The notes below the pieces were generated by a model. It saw only the letters and a list, made by a program, of their open reading frames with translations, was not told where the DNA came from and ran no database searches. Made by a program: the position numbers and the translations under genes. DNA of 64,000 nucleotides, taken from positions 62,001-126,000 of the forward strand of contig CACKZT010000002.1 of assembly GCA_902604695.1 (NCBI GenBank), written 5' to 3'. Below are positions 29,860 through 40,042 of the stretch, piece by piece; position 1 is the first letter of the stretch, and the number at the start of each line of letters is the position of its first letter. Source of the DNA: an uncultured Pelagibacteraceae bacterium (GTDB taxonomy: Bacteria; Pseudomonadota; Alphaproteobacteria; Pelagibacterales; Pelagibacteraceae).

Positions 29860-31666
29860 AATGGAAAAAAAAGAAAACTATTTACAAGATTTTAAAACAG
29901 CAATCATTTCAACAGTAAAATCTTTATCTAATTCCGATGAAGTTGAAGTTACCTTTGGGGGCAAAAGTTCAGATAAAGAAAAAATTACTGTTAGGCTTCC
30001 TGAATTAGAAGCAAGTAATGATAAAATAAATTTTACAAAAGTAAGAGCAGTCGCTGATTCAGAGGCGCTTAAAATAAGATACAGCAATGAGGAAATTTTT
30101 AAAAAATTTGAACCTGCTGGAAATATCTCTAAAAAACTTTATTCAATAGCTGAGCAAATAAGATATGAAAAAATAGGCTCTTCAAAATTTAAAGGAATTA
30201 AAGAAAATATTCACTCTTACTACAACAAAAGGCTGGATAGCTTAGATTTAACTAAAACTGAAAATAAAATTATTGAAGCTTTTGAAAATTATTTGCGTGT
30301 AAATATACTTGGTTTAAAAAATAAAAAAAATATAGAAAAAGAGTTTAAATCTTTTAAAAAAAATTTTGATAGTGCTTTTAAATCTAAATTATTAAAAGTT
30401 GGCGAAAATTTGGGAGAACAACATAAATTTAACTCTTTAATTTCTTCAATAATAGAAGATATGGATATTGATGAAACAAATGATCAAGACCCAAAAAATC
30501 ACGAAAATGAGGAAAAATTAGACAATAAAAATAGTAGTGATAAAAATGAACAAAAAACTAAAGACAAGGATGATGAAAATCAAGAAATGTCGATTGATAC
30601 AAGCGCACCAGATGTAGAAAATTATGCAAAAGAAACGGATGATGAAGGAAAAGATGTAGAAATAGAAGATACCTCAAACCCTATCGATGGCCAGCGAAAA
30701 ATTAATTCTAATTTTGGTGATAAAAAATATAAAGCATACACTGAAGAATTCGATGAAGTTATAAAGGCAGAAGAACTTGAAAATGAGGAGGAATTAAATA
30801 GATTAAGAAAAATCTTAGACCAACAACTTCTTCAACTAAAAAGCTTCATATCAAAACTAGCTAATAAATTACAAAGAAAACTTTTGGCAAAACAAAATAG
30901 ATCTTGGAATTTTGATTTAGAAGAAGGATTGCTAGATACTTCTAAACTAACAAGAATCATAATAGACCCTTTCAATTCACTCTCTTTTAAAAAAGAGAAA
31001 GACATGGAATTCAAAGATACTTTAGTTACTATTTTAATAGATAATTCTGGATCGATGAGAGGAAAACCGATTTCTGTAGCAGCTACTTGTGCTGATATTT
31101 TATCGAGAACTTTAGAAAGATGTTCAGTAAAAGTAGAAATTTTAGGATTTACTACTAAACATTGGAAAGGCGGATCCAGTAGAGAAAAATGGTTAAAAAA
31201 TGAAAAACCTTCATTTCCAGGAAGACTAAATGATTTGAGGCACATAATTTATAAATCAGCTGATACTCCTTGGAGGCAAGCAAAAAACAACATGGGCTTA
31301 ATGTTAAAAGAAGGTTTGCTTAAAGAGAATATAGATGGTGAAGCTTTAAAATGGGCATGTACAAAAATGACGAAAAGAAAAGAAGAAAGAAAAATATTAA
31401 TGGTCATATCAGATGGAGCACCAGTAGACGATTCTTCACTTTCGACAAACTCTAGTGATTATTTAGAAACTAATTTAAAGAAAGTAGTTAAATGGATTGA
31501 AGGCAACACTGCAATTGAGTTACTGGCTATTGGTATAGGTCACGATGTTACGAGATACTATAAAAGAGCAATTAAAATTGCAGATGTTCAAGATCTTGGC
31601 GACACAATGATTAATGAGCTTACAGATTTATTTTCTGAAAGTAAAAAAAGAAATACTATTCATTAA
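29843..31666 (+). CDS. cobT: CobT-like VWA-domain protein (cobaltochelatase subunit CobT family)
   Basis: Acidic central region plus [44 protein letters not shown] and [18 protein letters not shown]-type VWA domain. Confidence 0.92.
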   Translation: MLPLLRMEKKENYLQDFKTAIISTVKSLSNSDEVEVTFGGKSSDKEKITVRLPELEASNDKINFTKVRAVADSEALKIRYSNEEIFKKFEPAGNISKKLYSIAEQIRYEKIGSSKFKGIKENIHSYYNKRLDSLDLTKTENKIIEAFENYLRVNILGLKNKKNIEKEFKSFKKNFDSAFKSKLLKVGENLGEQHKFNSLISSIIEDMDIDETNDQDPKNHENEEKLDNKNSSDKNEQKTKDKDDENQEMSIDTSAPDVENYAKETDDEGKDVEIEDTSNPIDGQRKINSNFGDKKYKAYTEEFDEVIKAEELENEEELNRLRKILDQQLLQLKSFISKLANKLQRKLLAKQNRSWNFDLEEGLLDTSKLTRIIIDPFNSLSFKKEKDMEFKDTLVTILIDNSGSMRGKPISVAATCADILSRTLERCSVKVEILGFTTKHWKGGSSREKWLKNEKPSFPGRLNDLRHIIYKSADTPWRQAKNNMGLMLKEGLLKENIDGEALKWACTKMTKRKEERKILMVISDGAPVDDSSLSTNSSDYLETNLKKVVKWIEGNTAIELLAIGIGHDVTRYYKRAIKIADVQDLGDTMINELTDLFSESKKRNTIH

Positions 31667-32253
31667 ATAGAAAAAACTTTTTTTCTATGAGAAGCATCCT
31701 TCACAGTTTTTAATAATAACCTAAAAGGAACAAGCATTGTCAAAGCTATTAGTATTTTTACCATCAGATCACCTAGAGCTAGTGAAAACCATGGAATATC
31801 TGTTTGGTAAAAAGAAATTGAGAAAAACAAAAAAGTATCTACAACTGAACCTATTAAAGATGAAATTAAAGGTGGGACAAACCAATTTTTATTTTTTCTC
31901 AATTTATCAAAAATTTGAACATCTAAACTTTGAGCCACTAAAAAGGCTGTTCCCGAACCAATAGCAATTCTAACAGAAATGATATCAGAGTAATTAGTTG
32001 AAACTAAAAAAGTTAGTAAAACTCCAATAATAAAACCTATATAGATTATTTTTTTTGCAACATTTTTCCCAAAAGCTCTATTAGCTAAATCAGTAATTAA
32101 AAATGTAATAGGATAACTAAATGCTCCATAAGTTAAGATATCTTGAAGCCCGTAATATTTTATAGGAAATTGGACTAAATAATTTGAAGCAATTACGATT
32201 ATACCCATCATAAAAGCTAAGGTTATAAATAATTTATTATTCAAGCTCTTCAT
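31663..32253 (-). CDS. Queuosine precursor transporter (YhhQ/VUT family)
   Basis: [68 protein letters not shown]-type motif. Confidence 0.9.
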   Translation of the reverse strand: MKSLNNKLFITLAFMMGIIVIASNYLVQFPIKYYGLQDILTYGAFSYPITFLITDLANRAFGKNVAKKIIYIGFIIGVLLTFLVSTNYSDIISVRIAIGSGTAFLVAQSLDVQIFDKLRKNKNWFVPPLISSLIGSVVDTFLFFSISFYQTDIPWFSLALGDLMVKILIALTMLVPFRLLLKTVKDASHRKKVFSI

Positions 32254-32260
32254 TTAATAA

Positions 32261-32539
32261 TTAAGCTTTAATTGATAAAGAAATTTTTAATTTTTGTGCT
32301 TTTTTTGAAAGGTTTTTATTTTTTGCATTTTTTAAAAATTTATCTAGACCACCTTTGAAATCAACAGTTCTAAGTGCTGCGTTCGAAACACTTAATTTAA
32401 TACTTTTTTTTAAAATATCACTCTTGAATGTTACTTTTTTTAGATTTGGCAAAAACCTTCTCTTGGTCTTATTGTTAGAGTGACTAACATTGTGACCTTT
32501 TAATGGAGAAACACCTGTAAGCTCGCATCTTTTAGACAT
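32261..32539 (-). CDS. rpmB: 50S ribosomal protein L28
   Basis: [38 protein letters not shown]. Confidence 0.98.
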   Translation of the reverse strand: MSKRCELTGVSPLKGHNVSHSNNKTKRRFLPNLKKVTFKSDILKKSIKLSVSNAALRTVDFKGGLDKFLKNAKNKNLSKKAQKLKISLSIKA

Positions 32540-32583
32540 AAATTAATTTTCTGATAGTTGTATAAGACCTGATTTATAAATGG

Positions 32584-33630
32584 TCAAGTATTAATTCCTA
32601 CTGCTTCATTAATACTTGAAATTTTTTCCTTTTTTAAAATTGAAATCAAGTCTTTTTTAATTTCTTTCACAATTGCAGGTCCTTTATAAATCATTCCAGT
32701 ATAAAGTTGAATAGCACTCGCGCCTGACGATATTTTTTCAAAAGCACTTTCTCCAGAATCAACGCCGCCGACCCCAATAATAGGAATTTTTTTCTTCGTA
32801 TGTCTATAAAATTTTTTAATCATTATGGTCGATAATTTTTTTAAGGGAAGACCAGATAACCCACCCTCCTCATTTTTTTTTAAATCATTTAAATTTTCTC
32901 TATTACTATTTGATGTATTTGAAACAATAATTCCATCAACTTTAAACTTTAAAATTAACTCCATAATATTCTCTATATCTTTATCACTTATATCTGGAGA
33001 AATTTTTATTAATAATGGTTTATTAATTTTATTATCTTTTTTAAATTTGTTAATTTTTGTTAACAATGAAAACATTGTATCTTTTTGGTGGAAATCTCTC
33101 AAACCTTCAGTATTAGGAGATGAGATATTAATTGTTATGTAACTCGCTAAATTATGAATCTTTTCTAAACAAGTAGTAAAATCATTTATTTTATCTTTTG
33201 TATCTTTATTAGGACCTATATTTATTCCTAAAATTCCTTTAGGAGGACTTCGAAGAATTCTTTTTATTATAACTTCTAAACCATGATTGTTAAATCCTAA
33301 TCTATTTATTAACCCTTTATCTTTTTCTAAACGAAAAATTCTTGGTTTTTGATTACCAAGCTGTCTTCGTGGAGTCACTGTTCCTACTTCAATGAAACCA
33401 AAGCCAAATTTAAATAATGAGTTATATACTTCTGCACTTTTATCGAATCCTGCGGCTAAACCTATTGGATTTTTAATATTTATGCCGAATAATCTTGTTT
33501 CTAGAATTTCTTCTCCATCTACTTTAAAAAAGGCTTCAGGTATCAAATTAAATTTTAAAGACTTAATAGCTAAATCATGTGCAACTTCTGGATCTAAATT
33601 AAAAATATATGGTCTTAAAACTGAAAACAT
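32584..33630 (-). CDS. pyrD: Quinone-dependent dihydroorotate dehydrogenase
   Basis: NPIGLAAGFDKSAEVYNSLFKFGFGFIEVGTVTPR, GLINRLGFNNHG, NISSPNTEGLRD, GVGGVDSGESAFEKI. Confidence 0.97.
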   Translation of the reverse strand: MFSVLRPYIFNLDPEVAHDLAIKSLKFNLIPEAFFKVDGEEILETRLFGINIKNPIGLAAGFDKSAEVYNSLFKFGFGFIEVGTVTPRRQLGNQKPRIFRLEKDKGLINRLGFNNHGLEVIIKRILRSPPKGILGINIGPNKDTKDKINDFTTCLEKIHNLASYITINISSPNTEGLRDFHQKDTMFSLLTKINKFKKDNKINKPLLIKISPDISDKDIENIMELILKFKVDGIIVSNTSNSNRENLNDLKKNEEGGLSGLPLKKLSTIMIKKFYRHTKKKIPIIGVGGVDSGESAFEKISSGASAIQLYTGMIYKGPAIVKEIKKDLISILKKEKISSINEAVGINT

Positions 33631-33634
33631 TTTG

Positions 33635-35197
33635 CTACCTTATTTTTTCCTCAATTAAATTTATTGTTTCTTTAACACCGAAGAAGCTTATAAAAAAACC
33701 CATTCTTGGTCCATCAGCTTCTCCAAATAAAACTTCGTAGATTAATATAAACCAATCTCTTAGATTTTTTTCATACCCATTTTCCTTTCCTACAGAATAA
33801 ACAACAGTTTGAATTTCTTCGGGTTTGGTATTTTGTGAAATTAAACTAAGTTTTTTAATTAAATTTTTAAACGCTTTTTTTTCACTTTCATTTGGACGCT
33901 TATACTTTTTATTTGGTTCAACTTTATCTTTAAAATAATTTAACGCAAATTCAGTTAAACAATCTAAAATTGGATAGTTTTCAGGCTTTATATCTTTATG
34001 AAATTTATTTATAAATTTCCATAAAATTTTTTTATCTCTTGCGTTGCTTGATCCTACTAAGTTTAAAAGCATAGAAAACGGCATCACGATTTTTTCTTTA
34101 GGTGGTTTTCCATTATGCACATGCCAGACTGGATTTAAAATTTTTTCAGAGTTTTTTTGAGTATGAAATTTTTCTATATTTGTAAGATATTCATCTACTG
34201 TTTTTGGAACTACCTCTGCATAAAGTTTTTTAGCTCTTTTGGGATTAGGATACATATATAAAGAAAGACTCTCAGGCGAAGCGTATCTTAGCCACTGATC
34301 TATAGAAATTCCATTTCCTTTAGACTTAGAAATTTTTTCTCCTTTCTCATCCAAAAATAATTCGTAAGCAAAGCCATCAGGAGGTCTTTTGCCCAAAACT
34401 TTACAGATTTTATTTGATAGGATTGCACTTTCCGTCAAATCTTTTCCGTACATTTCAAAATCAACATCAAATGTAAACCACCTCATTGCCCAGTCTACCT
34501 TCCATTGTAACTTACACAATCCATTGATGATCTCAGTTTCTATTTTTTTTCCATTGTTATCGAAAACAATTTTTCCTTTTTTTTGATTCATTTCGATCAT
34601 AGGTATCTCTAAAACTTTTCCTGTATCAGGACATAAAGGTAAAAAAGGACAGTAAGTTTTACGTCTTTCATTTCCTAAAGTTGGTAAGATAATATTCATT
34701 ATATCGTCATATTTTTCTAAAACTCTGTGTAATGATTCGTTAAAAATACCTTTCTTGTAATTTTCTGTTGAGCTTTTAAAAATAAAATCGAACTTAAATT
34801 TTGTTAAAAATTTTTTTAACATTTCATTATTATGTTCTCCAAAGCTATTAAATTTTTCAAAGGGGTCAGGAATGCTTGTTAGTGGTTTACCTAAATTGTC
34901 ATTAAGAATTTTTTCATTTGGTATATTGTCTGGAACTTTTCTTAGACCATCCATATCGTCTGAAAAAGTTATTAGTTCACAATCAAATTTTTCTATGTGT
35001 TTTAAAGCATTTATCATCATTGAAGTTCTAGCTACCTCTCCAAATGTGCCTATATGAGGTAATCCACTAGGCCCATAACCTGTTTGAAAGATTATTTTTT
35101 TTTTCTCTTTAATTAAATCTTTTCTATTTTTTAAAAGCTTTCTTATTTCAACAAAAGGCCACGAAGAAGTTGATTGAATTAAGTCTTTATCAAGCAT
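33635..35197 (-). CDS. lysS: Lysyl-tRNA synthetase, class I
   Basis: FQTGYGPSGLPHIGTFGEVAR (HIGH-type), EKISKSKGNG (KMSKS-type). Confidence 0.96.
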   Translation of the reverse strand: MLDKDLIQSTSSWPFVEIRKLLKNRKDLIKEKKKIIFQTGYGPSGLPHIGTFGEVARTSMMINALKHIEKFDCELITFSDDMDGLRKVPDNIPNEKILNDNLGKPLTSIPDPFEKFNSFGEHNNEMLKKFLTKFKFDFIFKSSTENYKKGIFNESLHRVLEKYDDIMNIILPTLGNERRKTYCPFLPLCPDTGKVLEIPMIEMNQKKGKIVFDNNGKKIETEIINGLCKLQWKVDWAMRWFTFDVDFEMYGKDLTESAILSNKICKVLGKRPPDGFAYELFLDEKGEKISKSKGNGISIDQWLRYASPESLSLYMYPNPKRAKKLYAEVVPKTVDEYLTNIEKFHTQKNSEKILNPVWHVHNGKPPKEKIVMPFSMLLNLVGSSNARDKKILWKFINKFHKDIKPENYPILDCLTEFALNYFKDKVEPNKKYKRPNESEKKAFKNLIKKLSLISQNTKPEEIQTVVYSVGKENGYEKNLRDWFILIYEVLFGEADGPRMGFFISFFGVKETINLIEEKIR

Positions 35198-35290
35198 AAG
35201 TATGGTTTATAAAATTTTATATATAAAATACAGTTATAAATACAACATATTCAGTTGAATTTTATAACTATTTAAATAGTCTCACTTTTA

Positions 35291-36739
35291 ATGGCAACAA
35301 ACAAAACAGTTTTTTTTATAATAGGTATCCTCTTAGTGATTTTGGGGGCATTTATGCTTTTGCCTTACGTTGCGCAATTAATTTATTTGGAGAACAGTCA
35401 CAGCTTTTTATCTTCCGCTTTTATTACAATGTTTATTGGCGTTTTATTTATTTTAACCAATCTTGATCACGAATTTTATTTAAATCTACAACAAACATTT
35501 CTTTTCTCAGTACTAGCATGGGTTGCTGTTGCGATATTTGGAAGTATACCATTCATTTTTTCAACTCTAAATTTGTCAATTAGTGATGCTTTTTTTGAAA
35601 GTATGTCAGGGATAACAACAACGGGATCAACTGTGATAAGTGACTTAGATAATAGCCCAAAAAGTATTTTGTTATGGCGAGCAATAATGCAGTGGTTAGG
35701 CGGTATTGGTATTATAGTTATGGCAATTACTGTTTTGCCTCTACTAAAAGTAGGAGGTATGCAATTATTTAAAATGGAAGGCTCAGACAACACAGAAAAA
35801 ATTTTACCGAGAACAGCTGAGGTTGCGTCAATTATAATTTTAACTTATTTAACTCTTACATTTTTATGTAGTTATTTTTATTGGATATTTGGTATGAACT
35901 TATTTGATAGTGTAGCACATGCGATGACAACTATTGCTACTGGAGGTTTCTCAACACATGACGACTCGATAGGTTTTTTTCAGAACTCAAACATTGAAAT
36001 AGTTTCTACTATTTTTATCATTTCTGGGAGTATACCTTTTATAGCTTATCTAAAATTTTTAAAAGGAAATAAGAAAATTTTTTTCCAAGATGTTCAAATT
36101 AAGGGTCTTATTTACTTGTTGGTCTTTTCTGTAATAATCATGTTTTTATATTTGCTATTTAATAGCCATGAAAGCTCATTCTTAGATAAAGTTAGAATTT
36201 CATCATTCAACGTAGTTTCTATTTTATCAGGCACTGGTTACGTTACGACTGACTTTAGTTTATGGGGAAAATTTTCAATTATATTTTTTTTATTTTTAAT
36301 GTTTATTGGTGGTTGTGCAGGCTCAACAACATGCGGTATAAAAATTTTCAGAATGCAAATGTTGTTTATTTTTCTGGGGAATCAAATTAAAAAAGTAATT
36401 TATCCCAATAGTGTATTTATAGTTAAATACAATAATCAAAAAATATCTGATGATTTTATAACTTCTGTTATAGTTTTTATATTCTCATACTTATTATTAT
36501 TTATGCTTTTGGCAATGCTTCTATCTTTAACTGGTCTTGATTTTTTATCAGCGGTTTCAGGTGCAGCTACTTCTATATCAAACGTTGGTCCAGGACTTGG
36601 GGAGATGATTGGACCTAATGGAAATTTTAAAGATATTTCAGAAATTTCTAAATGGTTTTTAACTTTTGGAATGCTTCTTGGAAGACTTGAACTATTTGCA
36701 GTATTAGTTCTATTCTTTCCATCATTTTGGAGAAATTAA
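35291..36739 (+). CDS. trkH: Trk potassium uptake protein TrkH
   Basis: FFESMSGITTTGSTVI, RAIMQWLGGIGIIVMAITVLPLL, ATGGFSTHDDSIGFF, GGCAGSTTCGIKIFR. Confidence 0.95.
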   Translation: MATNKTVFFIIGILLVILGAFMLLPYVAQLIYLENSHSFLSSAFITMFIGVLFILTNLDHEFYLNLQQTFLFSVLAWVAVAIFGSIPFIFSTLNLSISDAFFESMSGITTTGSTVISDLDNSPKSILLWRAIMQWLGGIGIIVMAITVLPLLKVGGMQLFKMEGSDNTEKILPRTAEVASIIILTYLTLTFLCSYFYWIFGMNLFDSVAHAMTTIATGGFSTHDDSIGFFQNSNIEIVSTIFIISGSIPFIAYLKFLKGNKKIFFQDVQIKGLIYLLVFSVIIMFLYLLFNSHESSFLDKVRISSFNVVSILSGTGYVTTDFSLWGKFSIIFFLFLMFIGGCAGSTTCGIKIFRMQMLFIFLGNQIKKVIYPNSVFIVKYNNQKISDDFITSVIVFIFSYLLLFMLLAMLLSLTGLDFLSAVSGAATSISNVGPGLGEMIGPNGNFKDISEISKWFLTFGMLLGRLELFAVLVLFFPSFWRN

Positions 36740-38095
36740 TTGCAAAAATTTGAAAACATAAAACTGTATCTAGACAAGCGGATGAAAAGAATTTTTTTAT
36801 TTGGCTTCATAAGTGGTTTTCCGTGGGTTTTGATTGGAAGCGCTTTAAGTCTTTGGTTAAAAGAGAATGATCTTAGTCGAAGCACAATAGGATGGGCAGG
36901 ATTAATTTTTGGCGTTTATGCAATTAATTTTTTATGGGCTCCTTTAATAGATAGAATTAAAATTCCTTACCTAACTAATAAAATCGGACATAGAAAATCT
37001 TGGATTATTTCAATGCAAAGCTTGATTTTTCTATCTCTCTTATCTTGGAGTTTTTTAAATCCAAATGAAAATCTCTTTCTAATAATAGCTGTTGGACTCG
37101 GCATAGCAATTTCCTCTGCTACACAAGATATTACTATTGATGCATTGAGAATTGAGCAGATTGGTGAAGATGAGGGAAAAACAATGGCAGCAGCAGCTGC
37201 AATACAAGTTGTTGGTTGGTGGACCGGATACAAAATTGGAGGAGTAATATCATTAATGTCAGCTGAACTCTTTCAGCAAAAAGGAATTGAAAATTATTGG
37301 CAAATGTCATTTGTTCTTTTGGCTTTAATTGTTGTTATTTCAAGTATTGCTTTGCTATTTGTACCTGAAAAAAACTCTACACTTAGAGTATCTTTACAAC
37401 AACAAAATGATCAGAGGATACTTGATAAATTTAAAATTAAAAACAAACTATCTCAAATTTTAACTTGGATATATGGCACAATATTTAATCCACTTGTAAG
37501 TTTTTTTAAAAAAAATTCTTTTAGTGTGGCTGTAGGACTTTTAAGTTTTATCTTTTTATTTAAAATTGGAGAAGCTTTTCTTGGTAGAATGTCAATAATT
37601 TTTTATAAAGAAATTGGATTTTCAAAAACTGATATTGCTCTTTATTCTAAAGGTATCGGTTGGATCACGACAATTACTTTTACATTACTTGGGGGTCTTT
37701 TTGCAATTAGAATGGGATTGTTAAAAGCAATGTTTGTTTCAGGAATAGTAATGGCTTTAACGAATTTAATGTTTTCTGTATTGGCTTGGGTTGGTAATTC
37801 TGAAATCTTATTTGCATTTACTGTCTTACTTGATGACTTGGCAGCGGCTTTTGCTACAGTAGCATTTGTTGCGTTTATTTCTGCACTGGTAGATAGAACT
37901 TATACTGCCACACAATTTGCATTATTGGCATCGATCGGCACAGCAGGCAGAACACTATTTGCATCTTCCTCGGGTAGTTTGGTGGATTGGCTGAATGGAG
38001 ATTGGGGAATATTTTTTATAATCACTGCAGTAATGGTGATACCATCATTATTGTGTTTGTGGGCAATAAGAAACAAATTAAAGATAAATGAGTAA
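36740..38095 (+). CDS. MFS/PAT-family transporter, AmpG-like
   Basis: GFISGFPWVLIGSALSLWLKENDLSRSTIGWAGLIFGVYAINFLWAPLIDR, SATQDITIDALRIE, FVAFISALVDRTYTATQFALLASI; TTG start. Confidence 0.9.
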   Translation: MQKFENIKLYLDKRMKRIFLFGFISGFPWVLIGSALSLWLKENDLSRSTIGWAGLIFGVYAINFLWAPLIDRIKIPYLTNKIGHRKSWIISMQSLIFLSLLSWSFLNPNENLFLIIAVGLGIAISSATQDITIDALRIEQIGEDEGKTMAAAAAIQVVGWWTGYKIGGVISLMSAELFQQKGIENYWQMSFVLLALIVVISSIALLFVPEKNSTLRVSLQQQNDQRILDKFKIKNKLSQILTWIYGTIFNPLVSFFKKNSFSVAVGLLSFIFLFKIGEAFLGRMSIIFYKEIGFSKTDIALYSKGIGWITTITFTLLGGLFAIRMGLLKAMFVSGIVMALTNLMFSVLAWVGNSEILFAFTVLLDDLAAAFATVAFVAFISALVDRTYTATQFALLASIGTAGRTLFASSSGSLVDWLNGDWGIFFIITAVMVIPSLLCLWAIRNKLKINE

Positions 38096-38828
38096 AATTT
38101 TTACAAATATATATTCACTTATTAATATTCATAAAAAACCTTCTTTAAAATCTGAGATTGTCACTCAAATGATTTATGGAGATAGTTTTGAGATAATGAA
38201 TAAACAGAAGAAATGGACAAAAATTAAAATTAAAGAGGATAACTATAAAGGTTACATTAAAAATAGAAAATTTAAACCTTTCATTAAACCATCCCATAAA
38301 ATAGATCAACTAAATGCAAAAGTCTATAAATTGCCTAACAAAAAGAAAAAAATAGCAGAACTTACATTTGGTTCAAAAATAAAAATATTAGATAAAAAAT
38401 CTAATTTTTTTAGATTTGAGAAAGGTTGGATAAATCGAAAAGAATTAAAGCCAATTAAATATAGGGCAAAAGATACGTTTAAAAAAATTAAAATTTTTAA
38501 AAAGATAAAATACAAGTGGGGAGGAAAATCTTTTTTGGGATTAGATTGCTCTGCGTTAGTTCAAATTTTTTTAAATTTTAATGGCAGGTATTGTCCAAGA
38601 GATGCAAAAGACCAAGTAAAATATTTTAAGAAAAATATAAAACTAAAAAATATTAAGAAAAATGATATAATTTTTTGGAAAGGTCATGTAGCAGTTGCTT
38701 TATCAAAAAAAAAACTAATTCATGCATACGGTCCTATGAAAAAAACAGTAATAATGGGTATCGATCAAACGATAAAAAGAATACAGAAAACTGCAAATCT
38801 TAAAGTGATTGGGATTAAAAGAATATAA
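38088..38828 (+). CDS. SH3-like plus NlpC/P60 cell-wall hydrolase
   Basis: KWGGKSFLGLDCSALVQIFLNFNG, PRDAKDQ, GHVAVALSKKKLIHAYG; N-terminal SH3-like repeats. Confidence 0.9.
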   Translation: MSKIFTNIYSLINIHKKPSLKSEIVTQMIYGDSFEIMNKQKKWTKIKIKEDNYKGYIKNRKFKPFIKPSHKIDQLNAKVYKLPNKKKKIAELTFGSKIKILDKKSNFFRFEKGWINRKELKPIKYRAKDTFKKIKIFKKIKYKWGGKSFLGLDCSALVQIFLNFNGRYCPRDAKDQVKYFKKNIKLKNIKKNDIIFWKGHVAVALSKKKLIHAYGPMKKTVIMGIDQTIKRIQKTANLKVIGIKRI

Positions 38829-38926
38829 GGCGGAGGTGGTTTTAGTCTCCCTCCACCACCTCAAGTTCAATTTAATAGATTCGCAAATTTTATTTAAGAC
38901 TCTTTTTGGTTGTGTGGATATTAAAA

Positions 38927-39016
38927 TGGCGGAGAGAGAGGGATTCGAACCCTCGAAACGGTTTCCCGTTTACACGCTTTCCAAGCGTGCGCCTTCAACC
39001 ACTCGGCCACCTCTCC
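38927..39016 (-). tRNA. tRNA-Ser(GGA), CCA encoded
   Basis: Reverse complement GGAGAGGTGGCCGAGTGGTTGAAGGCGCACGCTTGGAAAGCGTGTAAACGGGAAACCGTTTCGAGGGTTCGAATCCCTCTCTCTCCGCCA; class II with long variable arm, anticodon loop TTGGAAA. Confidence 0.97.
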
Positions 39017-39127
39017 TAATCAAAGAAGGAAATATAATTTTCCATTTCATCAATAAAATCTTTCTTTGTAGGAAGTTTGTTCTGCTTCATTTCTTCTTGA
39101 ATATTGTGATAATTATTGGAAATATGT

Positions 39128-40042
39128 TTAATGGTTTCCATTAGATTTTTTGAATTTCTTTTTTGAAACAAAAATTCCTTTTTTATCTCCAATCACATGT
39201 TGAATTTCTTCAAAAATTAATACCGGCCTTAATCTCGCTAAAGCTTCCAATAAAACCATTGGATGGCCTTCTGTAAACGAAGGTAAAACGAATATTTTAT
39301 GATTATCATAAAAATTAATAAGCTTATCTTTATTATTTTCTGTCTGATATATGCTCACATTTTTTTGAATTATATTTTTTAAAGAATTTTTCTCAGCTCC
39401 TACTATGGTTAGAAATATATCATCACTATCTTTTATTAACTCTAATAAAGAAAAAATTCCTTTTTCAACTCTTAATCTACCGACATACAGTAATTTTAAA
39501 TCTTTTGAATTAATTTCTTTTTTTGTATTAATAAACCAGTCCTTATCTAGTTGAGATGGAGAAACTACTTTTCCTTTTTCGTTCCTTAAAATGTATTCAC
39601 GACAACTAATTAAATTTGAAAATCTTGAAACAATTTTAAACATGAAGTTGTAAATTATCGGACCGATAAAGCCGAGAACGGCCTTGTACTCTTTATACCC
39701 ATCGCTTCTCAAATATACGATTGGGGTTTTTTTGAAAATCTTTAGAAAAATACATGCTAAAAAGGTATAAGGTGAAATTGATATAAATAAATATTTAGCA
39801 TTATTATTTTTTGTAGAAATTATTACTGCAGATAAAAATGAAAAAATAGACGCAAAAATTTTAATATTATTAATATTAATTTCATGAGCCCTTTCTTTTC
39901 TAGATTTTCTAGCAATGAGATTTACTTCAAATTTTTTATTTAATTCTTCTGGGGTAGACTTTCCATCTAAATTATCACAAAAGTACTTATTTCCATTTTT
40001 GTAAATACTTTCATTAGAAATAATAAATAGTTTTTTCATCAA
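39128..40042 (-). CDS. Glycosyltransferase family 1/4 (probable frameshift near the 3' end)
   Basis: [65 protein letters not shown]; see finding for the C-terminal continuation to 39016 in another frame. Confidence 0.88.
   Translation of the reverse strand: MMKKLFIISNESIYKNGNKYFCDNLDGKSTPEELNKKFEVNLIARKSRKERAHEININNIKIFASIFSFLSAVIISTKNNNAKYLFISISPYTFLACIFLKIFKKTPIVYLRSDGYKEYKAVLGFIGPIIYNFMFKIVSRFSNLISCREYILRNEKGKVVSPSQLDKDWFINTKKEINSKDLKLLYVGRLRVEKGIFSLLELIKDSDDIFLTIVGAEKNSLKNIIQKNVSIYQTENNKDKLINFYDNHKIFVLPSFTEGHPMVLLEALARLRPVLIFEEIQHVIGDKKGIFVSKKKFKKSNGNH

Noticed and set aside
30832-31245. 137-aa ORF antisense to cobT
   Set aside because: Lies wholly opposite the VWA domain of CobT; composition matches shadow ORFs.
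33635-35197. Class I lysyl-tRNA synthetase as an archaeal-type oddity
   Set aside because: Class I LysRS is known in many alphaproteobacteria, so it is not unusual here.
38809-39144. ORF with [30 protein letters not shown]
   Set aside because: Antisense translation of tRNA-Ser; a familiar spurious annotation, not a protein.
39150-39180. A AAA AAG heptamer as a programmed -1 frameshift site in the glycosyltransferase
   Set aside because: A -1 shift here reaches a stop within a few codons; only a +1 shift (or one-base deletion) opens the plausible C-terminus, so a dnaX-like -1 mechanism does not fit.
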